DNA from: Metarhizium brunneum
Taxonomy: Eukaryota; Ascomycota; Sordariomycetes; Hypocreales; Clavicipitaceae
NCBI RefSeq assembly: GCF_013426205.1
Contig: NC_089424.1
Coordinates: 620,001-684,000 of the forward strand
Length of the DNA: 64,000 nucleotides
Reading direction: 5' to 3'
Positions 34,647-46,562 of the stretch are shown in pieces. Each line of letters opens with the position of its first letter. Positions within the stretch are counted from its first letter, which is position 1. A program made the position numbers and the translations under genes. The notes beneath the pieces were generated by a model. The model did no database searches, had not been told where the DNA came from, and saw only the letters and a program-made list of their open reading frames with translations.

Positions 34647-35534
34647 CGTGCGTTGCGAGGAAATGTAGTTGGTGCTTGTTCTTGATACTACAAACGAAAG
34701 TATATATATGAACAGGCACGCGTGTAGGAGAGTGGAGATCTTTGATTGTTATCGCCAAAGAATTACGGTACTTAAACGTTTTTTTTTTTTTCGATTCTCG
34801 TATTAATTCACGGAGTTCAACTTGAGATTCTGGATGCGTACCTCATTTATGTCCCGTGCCTGGAGCCACTTTCCCAAAGAAGGCGAGTGCATATTCAAAG
34901 CCCAAAGGCCTCTGACTAGTTTTGGATAGCGGTCACTGTTCCTTGAGGTCTTCTATAGGTAGTTTCATGACGTGATGCGACTCAGCATTCTCACGTGAAT
35001 TAGAGGTTGCCCGCACATCAAGGCATCAAATATTCATTTCCAATCCATTATTTCTAAACATTTTCCGAAATACTTTGCGGTGACGGAAAGTGCGAAAGGA
35101 AGACTAATTGGCCAGAATACTGTTTTTAGATAGTATGATGACTTGGTACTGTACTGGAACATGACATGATTGATGCAGGCAACTACCCTAGACTAATTGT
35201 CAACGAAATAAAAGGGGGTATAATTTCTGTTCAACTAGACCGCGTTCTTTTTGTGACACTAATGAATTCTGTAGCACTGTGAGTTTTTGGTGAATCGATG
35301 GACGCAAATGCTGCAGACTTATTTCTATTGTTTTCTCGCTTTGGCATATTCGCATTCTACTATCAAATTTCAGGGCTCGGTATTTATTGTTTATACATCT
35401 TATCTTGAGTTTAATATATCCAAACAATGCTAAATCGTATTTACGAATCAAATGATCTTATTGACCATGCCACCTAAAACCAAGGCATGATGTATATTTG
35501 TAATTCATCACTAAAATGACTCCCCCGTAGCAAC
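34647..35534. other. AT-rich region between easO and dmaW
   Basis: Nearly 0.9 kb of AT-rich sequence. It contains the easO promoter side, with tatatata at 34702-34709, and an 11-T run near 34780. The 83-codon frame at 35200-35451 on the minus strand has no motif. No easP or easH fragment is seen. Confidence 0.5.
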
Positions 35535-37031
35535 CTAATCAAGACCAAGCTGTATTTTCTTGTACGGAGAGGGTTCACGACGGAATGCATCGAAAGCCAC
35601 AGGAACATCTGGCACTGCAAGCAAGTGGCTCAAGTCAGTTCACGGTGACTCCTCACAACGGATATCCAAACAAGTACTTACAAACCGGCCAATTCCCACT
35701 TTCAAACGAGTGCAAGTATACACTCAAATATGGCTTGTTGTTACGGTATGAAAACGAAATGTACGTATGAATATAATTCAGTGATTCATGGTCGTCATGT
35801 GGGCTGTGCAAGAATTATATGAGTACGGATTGTTGGTTTCGATCTTTAATGCTGACAATACTCACAATGATTTCTGAAGAAAGGCTCTGTACTTTATAGC
35901 CATTTCGCTCCATCCGCGTCTTTCAAAAAAGACTGTCAACGCATTGGTCACATCCAAGTCACTCATGCCAAACACGGTGAAATACACTTGGGGTTCGGGT
36001 GTGGGATCATCATGGTGCAGCGTATAATTGACCATGGATGGGAGTCGCTCGTCTGGGACTTTCCCCAAGGCCAGGTACGGCTCTGGATAACTCCGCAAAC
36101 CTGGGGGAATCCGAAGCAGATCCCAAAGCTCGCGGATGAGATCGAGTCCATCCATTGTCGATTGATCGGTAAGTTGTCCACCTAGTGTCCACAAGTCTTC
36201 CATGGCGGACAATGACACCATCTGCTCCAGGAGGTAAATCTTGATGCGAGACTTGGCGGGATCGACCAGGTCGCACGACAAAAGCCGTGGATGTAGAGCG
36301 CCACAGTCACCAGTTTGTGCACGACTATTTCGTGATATAACAAATCCTTCCAACCTTTCAAAAGCTGCGCGGATACTGCTATATTGCAGAGACAACTTGT
36401 GCACAGAGCCGAAAATGAGCTCGTGCATGGATTTACCCGTAGCAAGAGACTTTAACGCAGGGTATATGTATACTTTTAGTGCAAATTGACTGCCTTTGAG
36501 ATCCAAGGCTAGCTTGTTTTGCGTCTTAATCTCATCTTTTGCCAGACCGTTGTCGAATAAATATGCAGACTCGGCCGTATTAAGAGTGAGCTCTCGCTTG
36601 AAGTACTTGAACCACTCGACATCAATTCCTGCTTGGATCTGTACGAGTTTCTGTAAACTCTCCCAAATGGCTAGTGTGTTGTACGGATCCTTCTGTGTCC
36701 CACTTGCAGCGTTGATGGGCTCATATGTATATCGAACAACAGAGTTGGAACAGTTTAAGCTCAGTTCGAATGGGATTCCGTATCTCGTCAAGATGCTTAG
36801 CCATCGTTCCTTGTCATTCGTGGGATAAACGCCCAGAAATGGGATGACGTGCTTCTTGTATATCCCCAAATGTCGGTATTGTGTGTTGATGGTATGGCCG
36901 GCGGTCTGAAGCATAGCTTCAAACATGGGCGCCGTGCTATGCCACCAAAGCTTCTGGTCGTCATTCGGGAAATCCAAGATGAGACTGAGTGTCTCATAAA
37001 CACTGTGGCCGATTCGTTCGTCAATTTGCAT
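35535..37031 (-). CDS. dmaW: Dimethylallyltryptophan synthase
   Basis: This is the committed enzyme of ergot alkaloid synthesis: it transfers a dimethylallyl group to C4 of L-tryptophan, without metal dependence, on an ABBA prenyltransferase fold. The large exon 35866-37031 starts [17 protein letters not shown] and contains [31 protein letters not shown] and the conserved [16 protein letters not shown]. Two small 3' exons, 35682-35803 and 35535-35614, supply the family's C-terminal end (beginning PHDD, with HTYISFSYR and LSVYLHSFE). Without them the frame ends early at a stop lying across the GTGAGT donor. The three exons sum to 456 codons, giving 455 residues, the usual size. The ATG at 37031 is chosen over the open frame further upstream (to 37106) because the family starts near this point. 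Confidence 0.92.
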
Positions 37032-38335
37032 CGTAAACCAGAGTATTATGTGAGAAGGGAATGCGCTTATTCGAGGCGAAGAGATGAAATTCAACACTGA
37101 TTGCAATGCTCAGAGAAACAAAACAAAAATAATATTTGCAAGGTTAAGATTCGTTCCTATGATAATGAATATGATCGTATACTCTCGTGTTAAATAAGGA
37201 GGTATTTGGAGTGTTTCATGATGAGGTCAGATTGCTCATAGTGACAACAATTATGCGGATCGGGGAGCCGACTCGGGTTATATTGGATAAAAAGAAATAA
37301 AGCTGGTGCGATTGAGTAAGTCTTCCCAGTCTTTAGGGGGAACTCCAGCAGCGATCGGGCTGGCCACGGAGCTCCCGAGAATGCAGTATACCTTCAATGA
37401 TTGCCGCAGCTACCTTCGGAGTTGTTGCAAACAGAGGCCATCTGTTGGATACATTCTCTCGGCGTAGATTCGGGGGGTGGATCTTTGCACGGAAGTCATT
37501 TTCCTGACAACGTACACAGATTTCGACCTTTCCGATATGGCAGGAGGTTGCCGCTTTCGAACAGTACGTCCGGGAGTCTGACATAAAGAATTGATAACTC
37601 CAGCTCAAAACCTCAAGCGTAATGTCAGATGGCGGATGCAATTTCAAGCTTAGCCGTCCTCAAAATGAGCTCGCCTCAAATGGTTTGTTTCGTCGGATTA
37701 GCCGTTTGTCCCAGAGGGAATCATACAGTTGGACATGATATTGCAAGCGTGTAGATGCCCTTATCCTAATGACGCCTGAAAATGTGAGAAACCCATGTAA
37801 GCAAAATGTTACAGGCCTGTAAGGTGCATGTTTCTAGAGCCATTTGGGTCGGGCTGGCCGCGCCTTAGGTGCGGCAAATAACACCTGCCCCGGAGTGATT
37901 TCGTAGATAAATATCCACCAATTCCAACGGTAGATGCGGTGCTGTTGTAACCAAGGTGGAACTTGGCAAAAAGCAGCCAGGGCCTTGGAAAGAATTCTTC
38001 TGCGGCATCAGCTGCGTCTTAAGGAAAATTCTGTCTGAGACCTTGCGCATCAGTGTCGAATTGCTGGCGATAGAACCAACGCAACGCGAAGAAGGTATAC
38101 TTCCTTTTAGAGAATCTACGAGACCAACAAGCTCTCCAAGTCGCAGAAGTTGGAAATATTCTAGACATGACTCAAATGTCAACTTTGTGAGCTGATATCT
38201 ACATATAATAGTACAATTTCGTCGTAATATCATGCCAAAATGATTCAAGACATCTACTGCCTTTTACCATCTTCACAAGTTGACCTACGCTAAGCCCAGA
38301 ATCGCTTTATTTGTTTTCCATCTCGGAAAAGAAAA
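37032..38335. promoter_or_regulatory. Divergent dmaW/easG upstream region with possible F-box relic
   Basis: The 1.3 kb between the divergent starts of dmaW and easG must contain both promoters. On the minus strand at about 37330-37960 there are scattered pieces that resemble a decayed F-box protein: HLPLELVDIYLRNH, then after a gap STRLQYHVQLYDSLW. They are interrupted by stops, so I do not call a gene. No clear binding site for a known pathway regulator can be named. Confidence 0.4.
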
Positions 38336-39338
38336 ATGACTATTCTACTAACTGGAGGACGTGGCAAGACGGCCAGTCACATTGCTGCTCTCCTCGATGC
38401 GGCCAACCTGCCTTTCGCCATAGCGTCTCGCTCCTGCAGTCCCGACTCGAAGTACCGCCAATTGCGCTTTGATTGGCTAGATGATACAACCTATGAAAAT
38501 GTCCTATCTCCCAAAGATGGGATGCAGCCAATCTCAGCTGTCTGGCTTGTTCCTCCGCCGATAGCCGACTTGGCTCCGCCTGTAAACGCCTTCATCAATC
38601 ATGCCCGGCTCAAAGACGTCAAGAGATTTGTGCTGCTAAGCGCAAGCATGTTGGAACGAGGCGCTCCTGCTATGGGGCAAATTCATGAGCACCTGGCTTC
38701 CATGGAGGGAATCCATTACACGGTATTAAGACCAACATGGTTCATGGGTATGAGGATCTAGCCCACGCGATGTATTTTGTTTTTGCAAACACGCCGTACT
38801 AAGTCATCTTATTTGAATGTCAGAAAATTTCTCTTCTCCACACGAGTTCCAGTGCAAGGCAATTAGGAAAGAAGACAAGATTTACTCGGCAGCGGAAAAT
38901 GGCAAAGTCCCGTTCATCTCCGTGGTTGACATCGCCCGAGTCGCGTTTCGTGCGCTGAAGGGAGATGTGGAAGAAAATATTGACCCTATTCTGCTCGGAC
39001 CGGAACTGCTCACTTACGATGATGTAAGTTCATGCAAAGGACTGAGAGATGCATCCCCAGATACTGACAAGCGAGTCAAGGTTGCCGAGGCTCTTTCGAA
39101 GCAGCTGAATAGAAAGATCAATCATGTCCGACTCCAAGAATCAGAGCTCGCCGAGAAAATGCACGAGTACGGTATGCCGCTCGAGGATGCACAGATGCAC
39201 GCTTCGATGGACTTGATAGTCAGAGCAGGAGGGGAAGAAAGACTCAATAAGACCGTGCTTGAATTGACTGGTACAACGCCTCGTACTTTTCAAGAATTTG
39301 CTTCAAGTGAGAAGGACATCTGGCTATTGAAGAATTAA
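38336..39338 (+). CDS. easG: Agroclavine dehydrogenase
   Basis: EasG is an NADPH-dependent oxidoreductase that reduces the cyclised iminium intermediate; together with an isomerase-type EasA it yields agroclavine. The protein starts [20 protein letters not shown], the nucleotide-binding loop of the NmrA-like atypical short-chain family. [22 protein letters not shown] and [10 protein letters not shown] follow. Three exons (38336-38747, 38824-39023, 39081-39338) sum to 290 codons, giving 289 residues, the normal size. The joins restore WFMENFS and the later segment before [13 protein letters not shown]. It is divergent from dmaW and convergent with easF, whose stop lies 17 bases after the easG stop. 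Confidence 0.9.
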
Positions 39339-39354
39339 TTGAATACATGAAGAA

Positions 39355-40451
39355 TTAGCTTAGTTTCAAGTCATAAATTGCAACATCACACTTCTCTCCT
39401 GTCCAAGCCGTCTCATCTTTCAGTCCAGCCGCCGTGAACAACTCCGTACGCTCCGAAGCATCGTACTTGTAGCTACATCCAAAACGAACTTGCTCGTCCT
39501 TCCTGACAACTATGTCATTCAGCAAGGGTCCCAGGTTAATGTCTTTTGATCGTGGAATCAGTGAAGCCTCATGTCTCCCCATGGCAAAGTTCCATTGACT
39601 GAGGTAGTACCAGTCCTCTGGGTCCAGATTGCAAGAGGACTGCCAGCCGTTGACTCCATTCCTAGTCTTTTCGTGGAAAAGCGTGTTCGCGTAGGTGAGA
39701 GCCTGCAATGCAAACGGTACGACCCCGTCGCTTGTGTAAGCCCTCAAAACCTGGGTTGGCACCTTGCAGCTGTCCAGGCTCATGACGATGGAGCTTTGCG
39801 CTCTTGATTTGCCCTGCAAAGCATTCTTGGCAATATTGTGCAAGAACGCTGCGGCATTTTGCCGTGAGAAATTACCAATCGTGAGCCCGAGCAGCAGCAC
39901 GCAGTGTGGCAAGTCGCAAATTTCAGGCGTCTCATTGATCCAACGCAGCCCGTCTTCGAATGTGCCATGCAGTCCAGTGAAGCGGACATGGCGGAATTTG
40001 TCGGTGGGAATAGAATCGAGCGTGGAGGCCAGCTGCGATGCGCTGAGATCGAGAGCGAAATAGGCCACGTTTTTCTCTTGAGCTTCCAGCGCTTCGAGAA
40101 GGTACGTCACCTTTTCAAGGTTTCTTGACATTTATTGTCCATCAGTGTTGTTATATACTCGAGAGAAGATGATAAATTCACTTACGCGCTACCGAGATCC
40201 AAAATGACACTATTTTCCGCAATAGACCTTGCCATGTCATCTCCTCTCTGCTTTAAAATTTTAATTTCTTGTTGCCGGGGATAGAAATCAGGCTGGCGAG
40301 AATGGTGATTCCAGTGCTCCAGTCCTTCGTTCGTATAGAAGAGTTGAGCAGGGAGAGTTTTTGGGTCATTGCTGAAGCCACTCAATACCTGGTCTGTAAG
40401 CAAGTCTTCAAAATGAGAGGAACGAATATCGATGACTCGAGGAGAGGCCAT
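39355..40451 (-). CDS. easF: 4-Dimethylallyltryptophan N-methyltransferase
   Basis: EasF uses S-adenosylmethionine to methylate the amino nitrogen of dimethylallyltryptophan, the second pathway step. Two exons, 40186-40451 and 39355-40123, sum to 345 codons, giving 344 residues, typical of the family. It belongs to the EgtD-like (DUF323-associated) methyltransferases. The first exon ends within VILDLGSAN, the SAM-binding loop, completed at the join. The conserved [12 protein letters not shown] and [15 protein letters not shown] follow, and the end is [16 protein letters not shown]. The start [18 protein letters not shown] matches relatives. A TATA element lies about 80 bases upstream. The gene is convergent with easG and tail-to-head with easE on the same strand, so it may have its own short promoter. 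Confidence 0.92.
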
Positions 40452-40526
40452 GGTGGGAGTGTGAGGAGGATTTCGATATAGTAGATGAAGTTGACGAATT
40501 CAAACGTTCTGGTCTGTGACAGGTTG

Positions 40527-40536
40527 TATATATATA
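40527..40536 (-). promoter_or_regulatory. TATA-like element upstream of easF
   Basis: A clean TATATATATA run sits 76-85 bases before the easF start codon, the usual distance for a fungal core promoter. No transcription start data are available. Confidence 0.45.
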
Positions 40537-40733
40537 GCCTAGATATTTTGGTTATAAAACATCTTCTCCAATATTCCGCTCGTCATACCCGCACATTGTG
40601 GACTCAGACATCATATCCCAAACTAGTGCTCTTTATAGACGAAATTCCAGGTTTATTTCAATGACATTCTATATTATCGATATGAACCTATTATATCTAC
40701 CTGCTGTATCAAAGGCGAAAATCCCCCTAATAT

Positions 40734-42682
40734 CTATCTACTCGAGAGTCGGAGCAGCTCACTAACTCGAGCCACAAGGCCAATAGACTTTCTGCATATC
40801 CCTTCAGTATCCCACTCTTCGCTTCCTACCCCGAGTCTAGTGGTGAATAATTCGTCCGGGTCCCATCTTTCTTTAATGGAGGCGAGACGCTTGTAGTTTG
40901 ACCCCCAGTATCTACTCTGAAACTCGTTCTCGGAGGGATCACCCAAATTACGATACGATACCTTATTTTTCGGCTCTAGTGAGTACAAAATTGGCATATC
41001 ATGTGAGTGAAGTGTTTCTAAAGCGGACAGCCTCCCCTTATTTGACGGTTCGACTGCGCGTACCAAAGTGACCAACTGGGCTGCAGAGCGCCAAGATGGA
41101 TGGAGGGGGATATCAATATCGCTGTTATCCATGACACGACCACCAAGATTACTAGTGAAAAGAATATCATTCGGTCCCAGGTTTAAGTTGGAAAAGTTCC
41201 TTGCAATCAGAGGGGAACCATCCGCAGAATTGAAAAGTGCGGCAGAGATCAGGACAGATCCTTGTACAATCCCGTACTGCGGTGGATAAGTATCTGGACC
41301 AAGTCGAACCTCGGAACTTGCCTTTTTCTGCACCCTGATAGACAAGTTTGTCGAAATTTTATGATCCCACAGAGGCCTCATTTGTGAATTGAGCAATCCA
41401 TTTACGTATGATTCGTCGGTCGTGTTCGGAAAGTGGAATTCCAACGTGGCCTGCAGAGAACCTTGGTTTGGACCCATGACGACGATCTGACCCGGAAATC
41501 CCTGCTGATTGAAAATGCTCAAGAGACGTAGAAGCTCACTGACTCCTTCAGTCCAAAATAGGCTGTTTGTGAGAGACGTCGATATGCTTATGGCGGCGAC
41601 TGTGATAGGATCATCAGGATACACGCGAACTGTGGCTTGAGCAACAACCCCAAAGGTACCACCTCCTCCTCCTTTCAAAGCCCAGAATAAGTCTCGATTC
41701 TGATTTTCGTTTGCTGCGATGAGTTCACCCTGAGAATTCTCGTTAGCATCATAGTGACCAAAGGGAGGGAGAACCTGAAGCGTGAGACATGGGGGGACAC
41801 ATACATTGGCAGTCACCACTTGATATTCCAAGACGTTGTCTACTGCAAGGCCTTTTGTGAAGCTGTGGAAGCTCGAGACGCCGCCGCCTTGCAGGAATCC
41901 GCCCACCGCGCCCACAGTTGGACACTCGCCTCCAACAATGGTGTAGCCGTTCTTCGCGCCGTCGCTGTACACTTCCCAATGCATGATTCCAGCACCCATC
42001 GTGACCGCAGGTCCGGAGCCTCTGGCAGCGGAACCCTGAGCAACAAAATTGTCATGATAGGTGATTCCTTTCAGCAGATTGGTATGTATTTGGAATGAGT
42101 CGGGAGAACTCGACCGTCCAGCGCAGTCATGGCCACTATTCTTCACTACAAGACGAAGATTGTGCTTCTTGGCAAATCTGACCGACGATTGAATCTGAGT
42201 GGTAGATTGAACCGTTGCCGAATACAGAGGAACCCTGCCTTGGTGACAGGCGGATTGTTGAGATTTCTCCGGGGACGTGACAACATGGCAAATTTCCTCA
42301 GCGAGACCATTGCCCTCCCATACCCAGTCTTGCAGGGTTGCTTCATGGAGGGAATGAGCTCATTAGTCTTCTTACACTGCATCACTTTACGAGGAAGCGG
42401 GAGAGACTCACCGGGGTTAGAGGCTCGCCATCCGCTGTCGCGTGCCAGGCTCGACAAATCCGTACAAGCAGCGGCATCGTACTCTGGGCCATGACATACA
42501 GAGGCAACGGGTCGAATCCTGGCCAGGTTTCCCCCTATCGACTTGTTGAAGATGTCCCATTGATCCGCACTCGGCCAGCAGGGTTCCGAGGGTCGGCAAC
42601 GGCATTGGTGCTGGTTCGGCTGCGAGCGAAAGACTGCAACGCCTAGAGCCAAGGCGGCTGCGGGCGCGAGTAGCTGATACAT
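40734..42682 (-). CDS. easE: FAD-linked oxidoreductase, chanoclavine-I synthase
   Basis: EasE, with the catalase-like EasC, converts N-methyl-dimethylallyltryptophan to chanoclavine-I by oxidation, ring closure and decarboxylation. Three exons (42412-42682, 41805-42340, 40734-41729) sum to 601 codons, giving 600 residues. The N-terminus MYQLLAPAAALALGVAVF is hydrophobic and looks like a signal peptide or membrane anchor. The FAD domain has NSGHDCAG and GGECPTVGAVGGFLQGGG. The His in SGHD and the Cys in ECPTVG sit where berberine-bridge-type enzymes attach FAD covalently at two points. WALKGGGGGTFGVV follows, and the C-terminal berberine-bridge segment ends in NFQSRYWGSNYKRL-type sequence. It is transcribed away from easD. 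Confidence 0.9.
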
Positions 42683-43795
42683 TCAACGTTTAATCAGTGT
42701 GTGAACTGTAGTAAGCAACATGCAATCATGAAGTGTTGGTTGATGTGCGACGAGGGCAGGGTATTTCGCCGTCCTATGGTCTGGACGCGCTTTTGAAAAC
42801 GTTGTTGAACACGTCATGAAAGAGAGATGCGGGAGGGAAAATAGATGTCGCAGTTGTAACGTAGCCATGTAGCCAAATAGTAGCCGTGAAGACAAGGAAG
42901 AAAAGTTGTGAGAATGTACTGGTATGTCTAACACAACCTTGTCATTTTCCGTGATCCCAAAATGGCTAAAAATGGCGATTTTCTGCCAGAAAACTATACG
43001 TAGTGTGTCAATTGTGACAAATTGCTATATAACCTTCTGGTTCATAAATTCGGAATGCTAAGGACAGCGCCACTTACCCCTGCGTTTTTTTGGATATCCG
43101 TTGTGATTCCTGGCTGCGTCTACACTGGTGGATATAATCAAGTCAATACTCATATCGTCCGATGACTAATGAAGGTGTTAATGAGAAATGACCGGTGTTG
43201 ACACAAAATGATGGCACTGATACTTGTCGAAGAATTGAGTACCGGGCATTTGAGTTTGAAGTGCGCGGCAAATTCACTCGCTCTGTTTAAGCTTATTTTT
43301 TTTTTCAAGTTTCGGAATGGATACATAGCTCTGGCTCCATGTACATACACTCCCTCCTGCCTGATGCTCCAAAAGTCGGCAAAGTTCTTATACCCCCTCC
43401 CTCTCAGCACTGAACTCTATCTGATAATTTCATGCTTACGCGCTTCGCACCGAGTAAGCGCAGTTATAAAAGATGTCTGGTAATTGCTGACAGGCAACGT
43501 TGCTGTTCTGTGTGCCACATTCGTTGATTTTTATCAACGAGATGGGGCCGACACTCGCCACAGCGACATCGGGTGGACTGAATAGTAGTTGCGAGCAGTT
43601 GTGACGTTGAAACTCGCTGAAAACCAATTGCGGTCGGCAACAACTTCCGGTCATGACTGTGAGCCGTAGTTGCGGAAAATGGGCAAATATTTTCCAAAAT
43701 AGTCCTTTATCAGTGGCTACGAACCCGTAGAAAATATAGCCCGAGCCCTCTTAGTTTCGAACCTGTACAGCCCCCTATATCCCGTTTTCTACACC
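42683..43795. promoter_or_regulatory. Divergent easE/easD upstream region
   Basis: The 1.1 kb between these divergent pathway genes must hold both promoters. A TATA-like AAATATAG lies 60 bases before easD. No ORF here has a motif. Confidence 0.45.
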
Positions 43796-44639
43796 ATGGC
43801 ATCCCTCACTGCCAAGATATTTGCCGTCACAGGTGGCGCCTCCGGCATTGGTGCCGCGACCTGTCGATTGCTGGCCGAACGCGGAGCTGGCGTTATCTGC
43901 GTCGCCGATGTGTCCAGCGCCAACTTTGGCTCTCTGCAGAAGTCCATTACAGAAATCAACTCACTCACTTTGGTCCAATGCACAGTACTGGATGTCACCT
44001 CTTCGGAAGCTGTCAACCAGTGGCTGAGAGACATTGTCTCGTCCCATGGAAACCTGCATGGCGCTGCGAATATTGCTGGTGTCGCACAGGGGGCGGGCTT
44101 GCGCACGACGCCAACCATCCTCGCAGAGACAGATGCAGATTGGAGTCGCATTCTCAAAGTAAACCTCGACGGCGTCTTTTACTGCACGCGCGCCCAAGTC
44201 CGGGCAATGACGGACTTGCCGAAAGGGAACCGCAGCATCGTCAACGTGGCCAGTATCGCGGCCTTTTCTCACATGCCCGACGTCTATGCCTACAGCACAT
44301 CCAAGCAGGCATGTGTGCATTTCACTGCATGCGTCGCTGCTGATGTGTTTCCGCTGGGCATTCGGGTGAATTGTGTCTCGCCAGGTAAAGCTGAAGCCCC
44401 TTGTCACTTTTGACCTTGTCGCCCACATCTAACGGGCAGCAGGAATCACAAACACGCCGCTATTGCCCCAGTTCGAGCCTAATGCAAAGTCCCTGGATGA
44501 GATCCAGGCCTTGTACGCCAGCCAAGGCCTTACAATGTGTGGAGCTGATGAAGTGGCGCGTACGATTGTGTGGTTGCTCAGCGAAGACTCTCACCCGGTC
44601 TATGGAGCCAACATCAATGTCGGGGCAGGCGTCCCGTAG
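43796..44639 (+). CDS. easD: Chanoclavine-I dehydrogenase
   Basis: EasD is a short-chain dehydrogenase that oxidises chanoclavine-I to its aldehyde with NAD+. Two exons, 43796-44384 and 44443-44639, sum to 262 codons, giving 261 residues, the exact usual size. The cofactor motif is TGGASGIG near residue 13. NIAG lies in strand 4, and the catalytic Ser is in [10 protein letters not shown]. The Tyr-x-x-x-Lys is in AYSTSKQAC, and the join restores CVSPG followed by [10 protein letters not shown]. It ends NVGAGVP. About 420 bases separate it from easC on the same strand, enough for a separate promoter. Confidence 0.93.
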
Positions 44640-45057
44640 TGCATGACACTTTGAGTCTAGATAACAGTGTAAAGCCTAAATACACAGAGTCTTTCATAAA
44701 GTCATTGAAAAGATTGCACATTCTCTCCATCACCGTGACATCAATGTCTGTCGGCAGACAGGCAGAGAGACGTTCACCAATGGATTATTGAACCCCCGTT
44801 TGTACATGTCTTTTTTATGTTGTGCGACGTTCCTTGCATAAACTGGTCGATCGAGAAACCCATGGTTTTCCAAATCAAGGCTTATGACGCAACCCGCCTC
44901 CAATTCTGCGCTGCTTCGAAATATATCTCATCCACCCCCCAGAAACCTTGGCAACAGAGTATTGAGGTAGCTTCTGTGCTTTTGATGAACGTCGGCTTTG
45001 ATCTCAACTCACCATTCTTTCTCACAGTTTTTCTGATCGTGGCTGCAAAGGTCGCCA

Positions 45058-46562
45058 ATGGCTCACAACTCTTCTACTGAGACCAAAGGGTCTCACGACG
45101 CGACTCTCAAGGACAATCGAGGTCCTCAAAGTAGCCCGGGTCTGAATTATGATGTACTCGATAAGCTGGCGCAATTCAATCGCGAAAAGATTCCCGAAAG
45201 AGCAGTCCATGCGCGAGGCGCGGGCGCGTATGGAGAGTTTGAGGTAACCATCACATGGCCACATGCGACGTTCCATGATTTGACTGGCTTTCTGACGCTT
45301 TTTTCCCAACCATCTAGGTCACAGATGACATTTCCGACATTTGCGACATCGACATGCTGCTTGGGGTCGGCAAGAAGACGCCGTGTGTTGTTCGCTTCTC
45401 AACAACGGCTCTGGAACGCGGCTCTGCAGAGGCAGTGAGAGACGTCAAAGGACTGGCCGTCAAGTTCTTCACGCAGCAAGGAAACTGGGATTGGGTTTGC
45501 TTGAACATCCCCATGTTTTTTATTCGCGACCCAATCAAGTTTCCCGACCTCGTCCACGCGCAACGACCTGACCCCAAGACGAACCTCACAAACCCGAGCA
45601 ACTGGTGGGAATTCGTATGCAACAATCATGAGACTCTGCACATGGTCATGTTCCAGTTCAGCGACTTTGGAACCATGTTCGACTACCGCAGCATGAGCGG
45701 CTACGTGGGCCACGCATACAAATGGGTCAAACCAGACGGTTCATGGAAATACGTCCACTGGTTCCTGTCATCCGACCAGGGTCCCAATTTCGAGCAGGGC
45801 AGCCAGACCAAAGAACTGGCTCCCAACGACCAAGAAAGCGCGACAAGAGATCTGAATGAGAGCCTTGAACGGGGCGAATGTCCTAGCTGGACGGCCAACG
45901 TACAGGTCATTGACCCCGAAGATGCCCACAAGTTGGGTTTCAACATTCTTGATGTGACAAAGCACTGGAACCTGGGCAACTACCCGCCCGACATCCCTGT
46001 CATTCCGTCAAGGCGTTTCGGCAAGTTGACGTTGAAGAAGGGTCCAAAGGACTACTTCCAGGAGATTGAGCAGCTAGCGTTTTCACCCTCACACCTCGTT
46101 CCTGGCGTCGAGCCCTCAGAGGATCCCATGCTGCAGGCACGTCTTTTCGCCTACCCGGACGCGCAGAGACATCGACTGGGTCCGCATAACCTCGAGATAC
46201 CAGCGAATCAGCCCAGACAAAATGTCGAGGATAACAAGGCCAAGGACTCGGTGCGTCCGGAACCGAAGAGCCAGGAACACTCGGCATGGGTTTCTGAAAC
46301 GACCTCGAGCGAATGGTCGCAGCCAAATGAGCTAGACTATAAGTTTCCCAGAGAATTCTGGAAGTCCCTGCCCGTCTTGCGAGACGACGAGTTCCAGAAT
46401 AATGTGGTTGTGAACATTGCTGAGTCTGTGTCGCGGACTCCTAGTGCTCTGCGACGGAAAGTATACCGTACCCTGGGCTTAGTTGCCTCGGACCTGGCGG
46501 ATAGGGTGGAAAAAATGACGGAAGAGTTGGTGATGGAAGCTGAAAAGAAGGCGAAATTGTAG
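45058..46562 (+). CDS. easC: Catalase-like chanoclavine-I synthase component
   Basis: EasC is a small-subunit catalase-like haem protein needed with EasE for chanoclavine-I. Two exons, 45058-45243 and 45318-46562, sum to 477 codons, giving 476 residues, similar to known EasC proteins. The catalytic His is in [16 protein letters not shown], and [16 protein letters not shown] follows. The distal Asn region [16 protein letters not shown] and the haem-ligand Tyr in [17 protein letters not shown] are in the usual places. The C-terminal ~100 residues form the helical end of short catalases, without a flavodoxin-like domain. It lacks an obvious peroxisomal SKL and ends EKKAKL; a PTS1-like reading of the last three residues (AKL) is possible. 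About 1.4 kb of non-coding sequence follows before cloA. Confidence 0.93.
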
